Below are positions 4,632-12,015 of a stretch of 14,637 bases of DNA, in pieces. Both the position numbers and the translations under genes were made by a program. The stretch spans positions 1 through 14,637 of the forward strand of contig DAOUMF010000191.1 in the NCBI GenBank assembly GCA_034411955.1, written 5' to 3'. The stretch comes from DAOUMF01 sp034411955 (GTDB lineage Bacteria > Chloroflexota > Dehalococcoidia > SM23-28-2 > RBG-16-64-32). Every line of letters begins with the position of its first letter. Position 1 is the first letter of the stretch. Under the pieces are notes generated by a model that saw only the letters and a program-made list of their open reading frames with translations, ran no database searches and had not been told where the DNA came from.

Positions 4632-7600
4632 ATGTACCTGAAGCGACTTGAGGTTCAGGGCTTCAAGAGCTTCGCCACTCGTACTATCTTCGATTTCGGC
4701 CAGGGCATCACCGCCATCGTTGGCCCCAACGGCTCCGGAAAGTCCAACATCGCCGATGCCCTTCGCTGGGTGCTGGGCGAGCAGTCCGGTCGTCTGTTGC
4801 GCGCCCGTAAGATGGAGGACGCTATCTTCGCCGGCTCCTCCAAGCGCCAGCGCGCCGAGAAGGCGGAGATCACCCTCACCCTCGACAACGCCGACGGCTG
4901 GTTGCCCATAGACTTCACCGAAGTCGCCATCACCCGCCGTGGCTACCGCAACGGCGAGAGCGAGTACCGCATTAACCGCAAACGAGTCCGCCTGCGGGAC
5001 CTCCAGGAGTTGCTCGCCAAGTCCAGCATGGCTCAAGGCTCCTACGCTATCATCGGCCAGGGGCTGGTGGAGACCGTCCTCAACCTGCGCCCCGATGAGC
5101 GCCGTCAGCTCATCGAGGAGGCGGCCGACATCCAGCGCTACCGCCTCCGCATCGACGAGGCGCAGACCAAGCTGGCCGCCACCCACGAGAACGTTGAGCG
5201 CATCAACCTCCTCGTCAAGGAGATCGCGCCCCGTCTCGGCCACCTCGAGCGCCAGGCCAAGCGTGCCGCCGACTATGCCCGCATCTCTCGCCAGTTGTCG
5301 CAGGCGCTGCGTGCCCAGTACGGGCACCAGTGGCACCACGCTCACGAATCGCTGGCCGTCTCCCGTGCCGCCCACGATCAGGCCCAGGCCGAGTTCACCC
5401 AGGCCAAGGTCGCCGCCGACACCTGCCAGCAGGAGCTGGCGGATGTCAGCAAGGGGGTGGAAGAGCGCCGCCGCCGCGCCTCCGCCTCGGCCGCCGACCG
5501 CCAGCGCCTGGCCGATCGCATCCGAGAGCTGGAGCAGGACCTGGCCGTCTCCGCCCAGCGACGCGCCATCCTGGAGTCCCGGCAGCAGGAATTGCGAGAC
5601 GAGGTCGCCGCTCTCGAGAAGGAGCGTGCCCGCTCCGCGGAGGTCGTCTCCGGCCTGGACGCCCGCCGCGCCGAGCTTGATGAGGCCCTGGCCTCCGCCC
5701 GGGCCGAGCTCGACCGTCGCCGCGAGGAACTGACAGCCCTGGAGCAGGATCTAACGGGAGGGCAGGGCCGGGCCGCTGACGAGGAGGCGAGGAGCCAGCG
5801 CCTGCGTGCGGCCGCCGCAGACATCGCGGCCCGAATCAAGCGTCTCGGCCTCAGCGGCCGCGACCTGGAGAGAGAGACCGCCCGCCTGGACACCCGCCGG
5901 CGCTCCATTATCAGCCAGATGACGGAGCTGATCCGCGTCCTCCGAGGCTATCGCGCCGACGACGCCGGGCTGGCCGGTGAGCTGGCCGGGGTCAGCCAGC
6001 GACGCCAGTCCCTGGAGTCGCGGATCGCCGAGCTGCGGGACTCGCTGGCCAAAGTGGAGGCCAACCAGAACACCCGCCGCGGCAAGATGGAGGCGCTGGA
6101 GGCCCGCCTCAACGTCCTCAGCGAAGCTCAGCGCCAGCTTCAGTCCGCCCCGCCGGACGAGCCTCCCGTCACCATCGAGGGTGCCCTCGCCGCCATCTAT
6201 CAGGTCGTCCGCGTGCCCCGCGGGCTCGAGCAGGCCATCGAAGCCGCCCTCAGCGATATGGTGGAGGCGTTCATCGTTCGGAATCGCTCGGAGGCCGTGG
6301 ACGCCATTCGGACCCTGGTCGCTCAGGATGCCCCCCGCACCACTATTCTCCCACTGGACGCCGTCAAGCAGGTGTACCCCCTGAACCACATGCGGGAGAA
6401 GGGGATCGTCGGCGTGGCCGCCCAACTGGTTCGTTGTCAGGCCCCGTACCAGAAGCTCATCGATGCCCTCCTGGGCCGCACCATCGTCGTCCAGGACGTG
6501 GAGACAGCCGCCCGAGTCATCCGCCGCGGTCTGGGCACGGTGGTCACCATGGACGGCGTCGTCTTCCACCCCATGGGGGCGATTACCGCCGGCTTCCCCC
6601 GCGCCACTCGTCCCTACATTCTCGGCCACGAGCGTGACCTGGAGTCCCTCCCCAAGGAGATCGATCGCCTGCGCCGCTCCGTCGCCGTCACCGAGAACGA
6701 GGCCCATTCCCTGCGCGACCGGCTCGGGCAGGATGAGGCGGCTTTCGCCGCCCTGGCCGCCGAGGTCGACCGCGGACTGGGACGCCGCATGCGCGTCCAG
6801 AACGCCATCGCCGATCGCCAGCGGAGGATGGGCCAGCTCCGCGGCGAGCTGCGCGGCCTCATCTCCTCGCAGGACAACCTGCGCGACCAGGCCGACAGCC
6901 TGACCCGCGAGTGCGACCGCCTGGCAGAGGAGAAGGAACGCTCCCTGCTCGAGGCGCGAGAGCTGGAGGAGTCCGCCAGCTACCTGCGCAAAGCGGGCAA
7001 GGTGGTGGAGGGACGACGCGCCCAGCTCCAGCGCGCCGTGGCCGAGGCGACTGCTCTGCCGTCCAATCTGGAAGGTCACCTCCAGTCGCTGGATGTGCAG
7101 AGTGAGGGCAGCAAGGCCGCCCTGGCCCGCTTGGACGCTCAGCTCTCCGCTAAGGCCGTCCAGCTCCGCGGCCTGGAGATGGAGCGTTCCACCCTCGAAG
7201 CCAGCGCCCGCTCCGACGACGAGGAGCTGGCCCGTGTTAGCGAGGAGCTGCGACCTCTCGTCGAGACCTCAGCCCCCGACCAGGGCGAGACGGTCCAGCT
7301 CGAGCTGCGCGAGCGGGAGCTGCACAAGCAGCTCCTGGCAGCCCAGGGCCGCATGTTCCAGGCCGAACGCCGCCTCCTGGAAGCGGAAGCCGAGGTCCGA
7401 CGCTGGGAGACGGACGTCGATGCCCTCCGCCAGCGCATCCGGGACGAGGGACTGAGCATCACCCGCGAGGGTGACATCGTCTCGCCGGAGATCGCCGTGC
7501 CGCGGGTGCCCCACTGGCTCGCCGCCGATCCTTCGTCCGCCTCAGGCGGATCAGGACAGGTTCACCCCGACGAGGGCCCCGGCGGCCTGCGCCCCATCTC

Positions 7601-8279
7601 CGGCGGCGCCGACGTCGACCCCGAGACGCTGGGGCGGGACATCGAGCGGATGCGGGGCCAGTTGCGTCGCCTGGGCCCGGTCAACGTCGAGGCCGAGGAG
7701 GACTACACCGAGCTGCGACAGCGACACGATTTCCTGACCTCGCAGCTCGACGACCTCAGCGGCGCCGAGAAGGCCCTCCACCGCGCCATCGACGAGCTGC
7801 ACGGGGTCATGCGCAAGCGCTTCCAGTCCACCTTCGAGACGGTGGCCAGCGGGTTCGAGGAGTACTTCCAGGCGTTCTTCGGCGGCGGCCGCGCCCGCCT
7901 CGCCCTGACCGACCCCAAGGACCCGCTGCACAGCGGCGTGGAGATCGAGGCCCAGCCGCCGAGCAAGCGCCTCCAGAGCCTGGCCCAGCTCTCCGGCGGG
8001 GAGAAGGCGCTCACCGCCGTGTCCTTCCTCTTCGCCCTCCTCCAGGCCAACCCCTCGCCGTTCTGCGTCCTGGACGAGGTGGACGCCATGCTGGACGAGG
8101 CGAACGTGGGCCGCTTCGTCTCCGCCCTCCAGGAGCTGGCGAAGAAGACGCAGTTCATCGTCATCACCCACAACCGCAGGACGATCGAGGTCTCGGACAG
8201 CATCTACGGCGTGTCGATGGGGCCGGACACCGTCTCGCGGGTGCTGTCGATGCGGCTGTCCGACGTGACCGCGGACTGA
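4632..8279 (+). CDS. smc: Chromosome segregation protein SMC
   Basis: The condensin ATPase of 1,215 residues that organises and helps segregate the chromosome with ScpA and ScpB, neither of which is in this window. Walker A is GPNGSGKSN at 31-39. Two long coiled-coil arms (about 165-505 and 660-950) flank a hinge at about 510-655, ending GVVFHPMGAITAG. The C-terminal head carries the ABC signature LSGGEKALTA (S1121) and Walker B FCVLDEVDAMLDE with D1148 and E1149. Length is at the usual size for bacterial SMC. ATG 4632 has GAGG five bases upstream, overlapping the rnc stop, so translation is probably coupled. Residues about 967-990 are a Gly/Ser/Pro-rich segment unlike the flanking coiled coil; they contain a palindromic DNA insert and precede the conserved LGPVNVEAEEDY. 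The head and hinge appear intact. Confidence 0.97.
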   Translation: MYLKRLEVQGFKSFATRTIFDFGQGITAIVGPNGSGKSNIADALRWVLGEQSGRLLRARKMEDAIFAGSSKRQRAEKAEITLTLDNADGWLPIDFTEVAITRRGYRNGESEYRINRKRVRLRDLQELLAKSSMAQGSYAIIGQGLVETVLNLRPDERRQLIEEAADIQRYRLRIDEAQTKLAATHENVERINLLVKEIAPRLGHLERQAKRAADYARISRQLSQALRAQYGHQWHHAHESLAVSRAAHDQAQAEFTQAKVAADTCQQELADVSKGVEERRRRASASAADRQRLADRIRELEQDLAVSAQRRAILESRQQELRDEVAALEKERARSAEVVSGLDARRAELDEALASARAELDRRREELTALEQDLTGGQGRAADEEARSQRLRAAAADIAARIKRLGLSGRDLERETARLDTRRRSIISQMTELIRVLRGYRADDAGLAGELAGVSQRRQSLESRIAELRDSLAKVEANQNTRRGKMEALEARLNVLSEAQRQLQSAPPDEPPVTIEGALAAIYQVVRVPRGLEQAIEAALSDMVEAFIVRNRSEAVDAIRTLVAQDAPRTTILPLDAVKQVYPLNHMREKGIVGVAAQLVRCQAPYQKLIDALLGRTIVVQDVETAARVIRRGLGTVVTMDGVVFHPMGAITAGFPRATRPYILGHERDLESLPKEIDRLRRSVAVTENEAHSLRDRLGQDEAAFAALAAEVDRGLGRRMRVQNAIADRQRRMGQLRGELRGLISSQDNLRDQADSLTRECDRLAEEKERSLLEARELEESASYLRKAGKVVEGRRAQLQRAVAEATALPSNLEGHLQSLDVQSEGSKAALARLDAQLSAKAVQLRGLEMERSTLEASARSDDEELARVSEELRPLVETSAPDQGETVQLELRERELHKQLLAAQGRMFQAERRLLEAEAEVRRWETDVDALRQRIRDEGLSITREGDIVSPEIAVPRVPHWLAADPSSASGGSGQVHPDEGPGGLRPISGGADVDPETLGRDIERMRGQLRRLGPVNVEAEEDYTELRQRHDFLTSQLDDLSGAEKALHRAIDELHGVMRKRFQSTFETVASGFEEYFQAFFGGGRARLALTDPKDPLHSGVEIEAQPPSKRLQSLAQLSGGEKALTAVSFLFALLQANPSPFCVLDEVDAMLDEANVGRFVSALQELAKKTQFIVITHNRRTIEVSDSIYGVSMGPDTVSRVLSMRLSDVTAD
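7536..7550. repeat. Palindromic repeat inside smc
   Basis: TCCGCCT-C-AGGCGGA is a perfect 7-bp inverted repeat around one base. It encodes part of PSSASGGSG (residues 967-975), in a low-complexity linker between the returning coiled coil and the C-terminal head. The 11-mer AGGCGGATCAG that starts inside it (7544-7554) recurs in the ftsY insert at 9596-9606. Confidence 0.6.
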
Positions 8280-8284
8280 CAAGA

Positions 8285-8308
8285 GACTCCAAGCACTCGA
8301 AAGGAGTC
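8285..8308 (+). promoter_or_regulatory. Hairpin covering the Shine-Dalgarno of the 8313 gene
   Basis: GACTCC (8285-8290) is the inverse of GGAGTC (8303-8308), with a 12-base loop. The right arm includes most of the Shine-Dalgarno AAGGAG (8301-8306), so folding would hide the ribosome site of the downstream gene. With six pairs, stability is modest and chance is possible. Confidence 0.35.
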
Positions 8309-8312
8309 GCAA

Positions 8313-9092
8313 ATGTCGCCGAAGGCAGCACAGACGTGCTTCGTGATTAGCCCGATAGGGGAACCCGACAGCGAAGTTCGAAAGAACGCTGACCAGGTGC
8401 TGAAGCACATCATCCAGCCAGTGGTCGAAGGGCTCGGCTACGAGGCAGTGCGCGCCGATAGCGTGTCCGATCCGGGGTTGATCTCGAAGTCAATCCTTAG
8501 GCACATTCTCGAAGATGAACTCCTCGTTGCCGACCTGTCCGGCCACAACCCCAACGTGTTCTACGAGTTGGCCGTACGACACGCCACGGGCAAGCCCGTC
8601 GTGCAGATTATCAGCGCAGAGGACAGAATTCCGTTCGATGTCTCTGACATTCGGACTATTCAATACACGTTGGATCTCGATGGGGTGGATCAGGCTAAAG
8701 CAAAGCTGAAGTCCTACATCGATAGCCTGGAGGGTGGAGCCAAGGCAGACACGCCCATCTCAGATGTTCTCCGCTTGCTCAACATAAAGACGACTGAGCC
8801 GCCTGATTCCGCTCTTGCGCAGGTGATCGAGGAGCTACAAAGAATCCCCGAGTATCTGGAGTCGCTGGAGCTTAGGTTGGTGGGGCGGATGGCAGAGCAG
8901 TTCACGGTGGCGTCTGAACCGGGCACGATTCAGGACCGTGCAGCAATGATGCTGTTTGAAAAGATGTTTGAGGACCCAGCAAAAGCGCGGGACGTGATTT
9001 CGATGATCACCAGACTCCCGGGAGTCAGCGCGGGATCGCCGCGTGCTTCGGTGGTGCAACGGCGCGGCGCCCCGAAGAAGCGGAAATCGTAG
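8313..9092 (+). CDS. Nucleoside 2-deoxyribosyltransferase/TIR-like protein
   Basis: A 259-residue protein whose first 130 residues resemble the flavodoxin-like fold shared by nucleoside 2-deoxyribosyltransferases and TIR-like NADases. CFVISPIG (9-16) is the first strand and glycine loop, GYEAVRAD the next, and D74 with E85 in ADLSGHNPNVFYELAVRHA correspond to the Asp/Glu region where deoxyribosyltransferases carry the nucleophilic glutamate. The segment IPFDVSDIRTIQY follows. The C-terminal 80 residues are helical and unassigned, ending in a basic tail (KKRKS). Family members act on nucleosides or NAD-like substrates, and relatives occur as immune effectors; which applies here is unknown. The start has a strong AAGGAG seven bases upstream. 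It lies between smc and ftsY, usually neighbours. Base composition differs: 28 of 60 bases are G/C at 8641-8700, against 44 of 60 at 7861-7920 in smc, suggesting transfer. Confidence 0.7.
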   Translation: MSPKAAQTCFVISPIGEPDSEVRKNADQVLKHIIQPVVEGLGYEAVRADSVSDPGLISKSILRHILEDELLVADLSGHNPNVFYELAVRHATGKPVVQIISAEDRIPFDVSDIRTIQYTLDLDGVDQAKAKLKSYIDSLEGGAKADTPISDVLRLLNIKTTEPPDSALAQVIEELQRIPEYLESLELRLVGRMAEQFTVASEPGTIQDRAAMMLFEKMFEDPAKARDVISMITRLPGVSAGSPRASVVQRRGAPKKRKS

Positions 9093-9131
9093 CCGGCAGG
9101 CCGCACCCGACCACTGCTCCTCCCCTCCCGC

Positions 9132-9160
9132 TTGCCCGTCTCCGCACCGGCCCCTATCAT
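9132..9160 (+). promoter_or_regulatory. Predicted promoter for ftsY with leaderless spacing
   Basis: TTGCCC (9132-9137) and TATCAT (9155-9160) are separated by exactly 17 bases. The ftsY ATG (9169) begins eight bases after the -10, where transcription would be expected to start, and there is no Shine-Dalgarno. This is the arrangement of a leaderless message and gives ftsY expression independent of the upstream inserted gene. Confidence 0.5.
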
Positions 9161-9168
9161 CGAACCGT

Positions 9169-10257
9169 ATGGTGCGCTTCTTCCGTCGCAAGCAGCAGGA
9201 GGCTATCGAAGAGGCCCCCGAAGCCCCTGAGCAGCCCACGGCCGCTGAGCCGCCGGTCGCGGCCGAGCCGAGCGAGGCCGTCGAGGCGCCCCACGGTGTC
9301 GAGGACGCCGTCGAGAAGACGCGTCGCACCTGGTTCTCGCGCATCGGCGGCATGTTCCGCCGCGGCCTCGACGACGACCTCTGGGACGAGCTGGAGGAAA
9401 CCCTCATCGCCGCCGACACCGGCGTGGGGACAACGGTCAAGGTGCTCGAGAACCTCAAGGAGCGGGTCAAGGCGGAGGGGATCGGCGATCCGGAGCAGGC
9501 GGAGGAGGCGCTGAAGGAAGAGCTGCTATCCATCCTGGAGGTGGAGTCGCGTCCGGGCAAGCTGTGGGGTGCCCTAGGGGCGCAACATCCACCGAAGGCG
9601 GATCAGCCTCTGGCTGATGCTGCGCCCCTACCCGATGATGTCCCGAAGCCGGCAGTCATCCTCGTCATCGGCGTGAACGGCACCGGCAAGACCACCAGCA
9701 TCGCCAAGATGGCCCACGCTTACCTCAAGGGGGGCCAGAAGGTGATCATGGCGGCCGGCGACACGTTCCGCGCGGCCGCCATCGACCAGCTCAAGCAGTG
9801 GGGCGAGCGCGTCGGCGTGGACGTCATCGCCCACCAGCAGGGGGCCGACCCCGGCGCCGTGGTGTTCGACGCCCTCTCGGCCGCCCAGAGCCGCGACGTT
9901 GACGTCGTCATCATCGACACGGCCGGGCGGCTGCATACGAAGGTCAACCTGATGCAGGAGCTGCGCAAGGTCAACCGAGTCATCCAGCGCAAGTACCCGG
10001 ACGCGCCCCACGAGGTGCTGCTCGTGCTGGACGCCACCAGCGGACAGAACGCCCTGCACCAGGCGAAGTATTTCACCGAGGCGGTGGGCGTGACCGGCGT
10101 GCTCCTGGCCAAGCTGGACGGCACCGCCAAGGGCGGCGTCATCTTCGCCGTGTGCGACCAACTGCGCATCCCCGTGCGCTTCGTCGGCACCGGCGAGAGG
10201 GCGGACGACCTGGCGGATTTCGAGCCCAGGCGGTTCGTGGACGCCCTTTTCGCCTAG
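9169..10257 (+). CDS. ftsY: Signal recognition particle receptor FtsY
   Basis: The SRP receptor GTPase, 362 residues, which docks ribosome-SRP complexes at the membrane for co-translational insertion. The first 45 residues form an acidic, Ala/Pro/Glu-rich A domain after a basic start (MVRFFRRK). The N domain covers about 46-130. The G domain has the P-loop GVNGTGKT at 168-175, DTAGR at 250-254 and KLDGTAKGG from K315, and ends with the family's GTGERADDLADFEPRRFVDALF. Residues about 136-154 are a linker encoded by a nested inverted repeat and absent from ordinary FtsY as I know it. ATG 9169 is chosen over an earlier in-frame start at 9043, which would lie inside the preceding gene and lacks family similarity. 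The message may be leaderless. The gene is followed after 12 bases by the membrane protein at 10270. Confidence 0.96.
   Translation: MVRFFRRKQQEAIEEAPEAPEQPTAAEPPVAAEPSEAVEAPHGVEDAVEKTRRTWFSRIGGMFRRGLDDDLWDELEETLIAADTGVGTTVKVLENLKERVKAEGIGDPEQAEEALKEELLSILEVESRPGKLWGALGAQHPPKADQPLADAAPLPDDVPKPAVILVIGVNGTGKTTSIAKMAHAYLKGGQKVIMAAGDTFRAAAIDQLKQWGERVGVDVIAHQQGADPGAVVFDALSAAQSRDVDVVIIDTAGRLHTKVNLMQELRKVNRVIQRKYPDAPHEVLLVLDATSGQNALHQAKYFTEAVGVTGVLLAKLDGTAKGGVIFAVCDQLRIPVRFVGTGERADDLADFEPRRFVDALFA
9575..9630. repeat. Nested inverted repeat inserted in frame in ftsY
   Basis: Outer arms TAGGGGCGCAACATC (9575-9589) and GATGCTGCGCCCCTA (9616-9630) are inverse with one mismatch in 15. Inside is a perfect hairpin, ATCAGCC-TCT-GGCTGAT (9602-9618). 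The segment encodes about 19 residues between the N and G domains, rich in Ala, Pro and Asp, without breaking the frame. AGGCGGATCAG (9596-9606) also occurs in the smc insert. Confidence 0.75.
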
Positions 10258-10269
10258 ACGGGGAATCAG

Positions 10270-12015
10270 TTGACCGACCCGCGCCGCCGCTGGTGGGCAG
10301 CACCCGCCGAACAGGTCGCTGGTCCTCTCTCTCGGTCCGATGGCCTGACGGTGCGGGTGGATGTCCTCCTATGGCTGGCGCTCATCGCCGCCGCGGCCGC
10401 CCTGCGGCTTGCCCGCCTCGACGCCCTCCCCCTCACGTTCGACGAGTCGGCACGCGCCTTCGACGCCCTGCGCGCCTCCCAGGACATCGTCCCCGAGGGC
10501 TGGAGCGGCGACCTGACGGCCGCCGTTACCTCCTACCTGTTCCGTATCTTCGGTGAGAGCGAGTTCGTGGCCCGCCTGGCGCCCGCGGTGGCGGGCTCGG
10601 CGATGGTGGCCGCCCTGTGGCTGGGCGGACGCGTCCTGGGCCGGACCGGTGCCCTGGCGGCCGCGGCCCTGCTCGCCTTCTCGCCCCTGGCGCTCATCGT
10701 CTCGCGCTCGGCTCTCCCCTTCAGCGCCGGAGGCCTGCTGGCTGTGGGCATGGCCGTTGCCCTCCTCTCCTACCTGCGGGAGCCGAGGGCGCTGACGGCC
10801 TTCCTCTTCGCAGTCACCTTCGGCCTCGCCCCCTCTGCCGACCCCGTGGCCATCACTGCCGCCATCGCCGTCCTGGCCTTCCTCCTGCTGGAGTCCGGCC
10901 TTTCGCGGGAGAGTGAGGTGGCCCGCGCCTGGGCCGTCTTTCGGGGCAGGCCCTCCCACTGGCTGAGCGTGGGACTGGTCTTGGTCGGCGCCCTCGAGCT
11001 GGGGATCACCCATTTCGGCACATCCGTCGACGGCCTGGATCTGGCCGGCCTGGCCCAGTGGCGCGACATGTTCGCCCTGCCCCGAGACGGCCGCCCGCCG
11101 GAGTACCAGCTCGCCCTCCTCCTCGCCTACGACTGGCCCGTCCTCCTGTCCGGCACCGCCGCCGTGGCCGTCCTCATCTGGCGTCTGCGCCGCCGTGGCG
11201 CTCGCGCCCTGACGTCCCCCCAGCGGTTCCTCCTGCTGTGGACGGCGCTGGCGGCGCTCGCCGTGGCGCTGGCCACTCAGCGCGAGGCTGGCCAGCTCCT
11301 CATACTGCTTGTCCCCCTGGCGCTGCTGGCCGGACTGCTGGCGGAGGAGCTCCTACTTACGCTGGACTGGGCGGTCCTGCGACGATGGTGGCCGGTAGGC
11401 GCCGCGGCCCTGGCCTTGCTCGCCTACGCTGCCCTCCTCGCCACCGAGTGGTCACGCCCCGACCGGACCATCACCGGGGCTGAACACTCCTACCTGGTGC
11501 TCGCCGTGGCGGGCGCCGCAGCCATTCTGGCCGTTAGCTTTCCTGTCCTTGGGCGCCACGCTGCCGCCATTAGCCTGGCCCTGGCCGTGGTGTTGGCCTT
11601 CGCCTTCCTCGCTCACACCGACCTGGCCCTGACCAGCAACGATGAGGCCGTCGAGTTCGCCGTGGACATTCGCACCACGGGCCGGGTGGAGCAGTTCCGC
11701 GACACGGTAAACCAGCTCGCGGCCAGTCGGGCCGGCCCTATCCTGGTCGACCCGTCCCTGCGCGAGCCCCTTGCCTGGGACCTGCGGGACCACGCCGTCA
11801 CCTTCGCCGAACCAGCGGCGGACGCCGGTGCGTTGGTCGTGCCGGGGGGACGGGAGGTGGAGGGCTTCACTCCGCTGGCGGAACCCTGGCGCCTGGGCGA
11901 GGGCTGGTACCCCGATGACCCGGACTCTCTGCGCCTCTGGCGCTGGTTGGTCTTCCGGGAGCCCTACGGTAACCTGGATAACGTGGACGTCCAGATACTG
12001 GTGCCGGCGCCATGA
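10270..12015 (+). CDS. Polytopic membrane protein, PMT/Agl23-like (putative glycosyltransferase)
   Basis: A 581-residue integral membrane protein with roughly ten to twelve hydrophobic segments from about residue 32 to 465, then a soluble C-terminal domain of about 110 residues. The first periplasmic loop contains FDES (D58, E59), the position of the acidic pair in PMT/ArnT-type lipid-linked sugar transferases. The C-terminal part resembles that of the next protein: REPLAWDLRD (498-507) against WPWAWYLRDY, and WRWLVFREPYGNLDNV against WWRFFRDREPPQGLDSV. The two are therefore probably divergent paralogues. A role in surface glycosylation or glycolipid handling is inferred, and the substrate is unknown. 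The start is TTG 10270, with GGGGAA four bases before it; a later GTG is possible. It follows ftsY by 12 bases and overlaps the next gene by four (ATGA), so all three look co-transcribed. Confidence 0.7.
   Translation: MTDPRRRWWAAPAEQVAGPLSRSDGLTVRVDVLLWLALIAAAAALRLARLDALPLTFDESARAFDALRASQDIVPEGWSGDLTAAVTSYLFRIFGESEFVARLAPAVAGSAMVAALWLGGRVLGRTGALAAAALLAFSPLALIVSRSALPFSAGGLLAVGMAVALLSYLREPRALTAFLFAVTFGLAPSADPVAITAAIAVLAFLLLESGLSRESEVARAWAVFRGRPSHWLSVGLVLVGALELGITHFGTSVDGLDLAGLAQWRDMFALPRDGRPPEYQLALLLAYDWPVLLSGTAAVAVLIWRLRRRGARALTSPQRFLLLWTALAALAVALATQREAGQLLILLVPLALLAGLLAEELLLTLDWAVLRRWWPVGAAALALLAYAALLATEWSRPDRTITGAEHSYLVLAVAGAAAILAVSFPVLGRHAAAISLALAVVLAFAFLAHTDLALTSNDEAVEFAVDIRTTGRVEQFRDTVNQLAASRAGPILVDPSLREPLAWDLRDHAVTFAEPAADAGALVVPGGREVEGFTPLAEPWRLGEGWYPDDPDSLRLWRWLVFREPYGNLDNVDVQILVPAP

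Noticed and set aside
5751..7079. Long minus-strand open frame opposite smc
   Set aside because: It is the shadow of the intact SMC frame and shows no domain pattern. The same applies to 4506-5375 and 7551-8408.
9043..9168. Upstream in-frame extension of ftsY
   Set aside because: It would overlap the preceding gene by 50 bases, encodes no FtsY-like sequence, and would place the predicted promoter inside the coding region.
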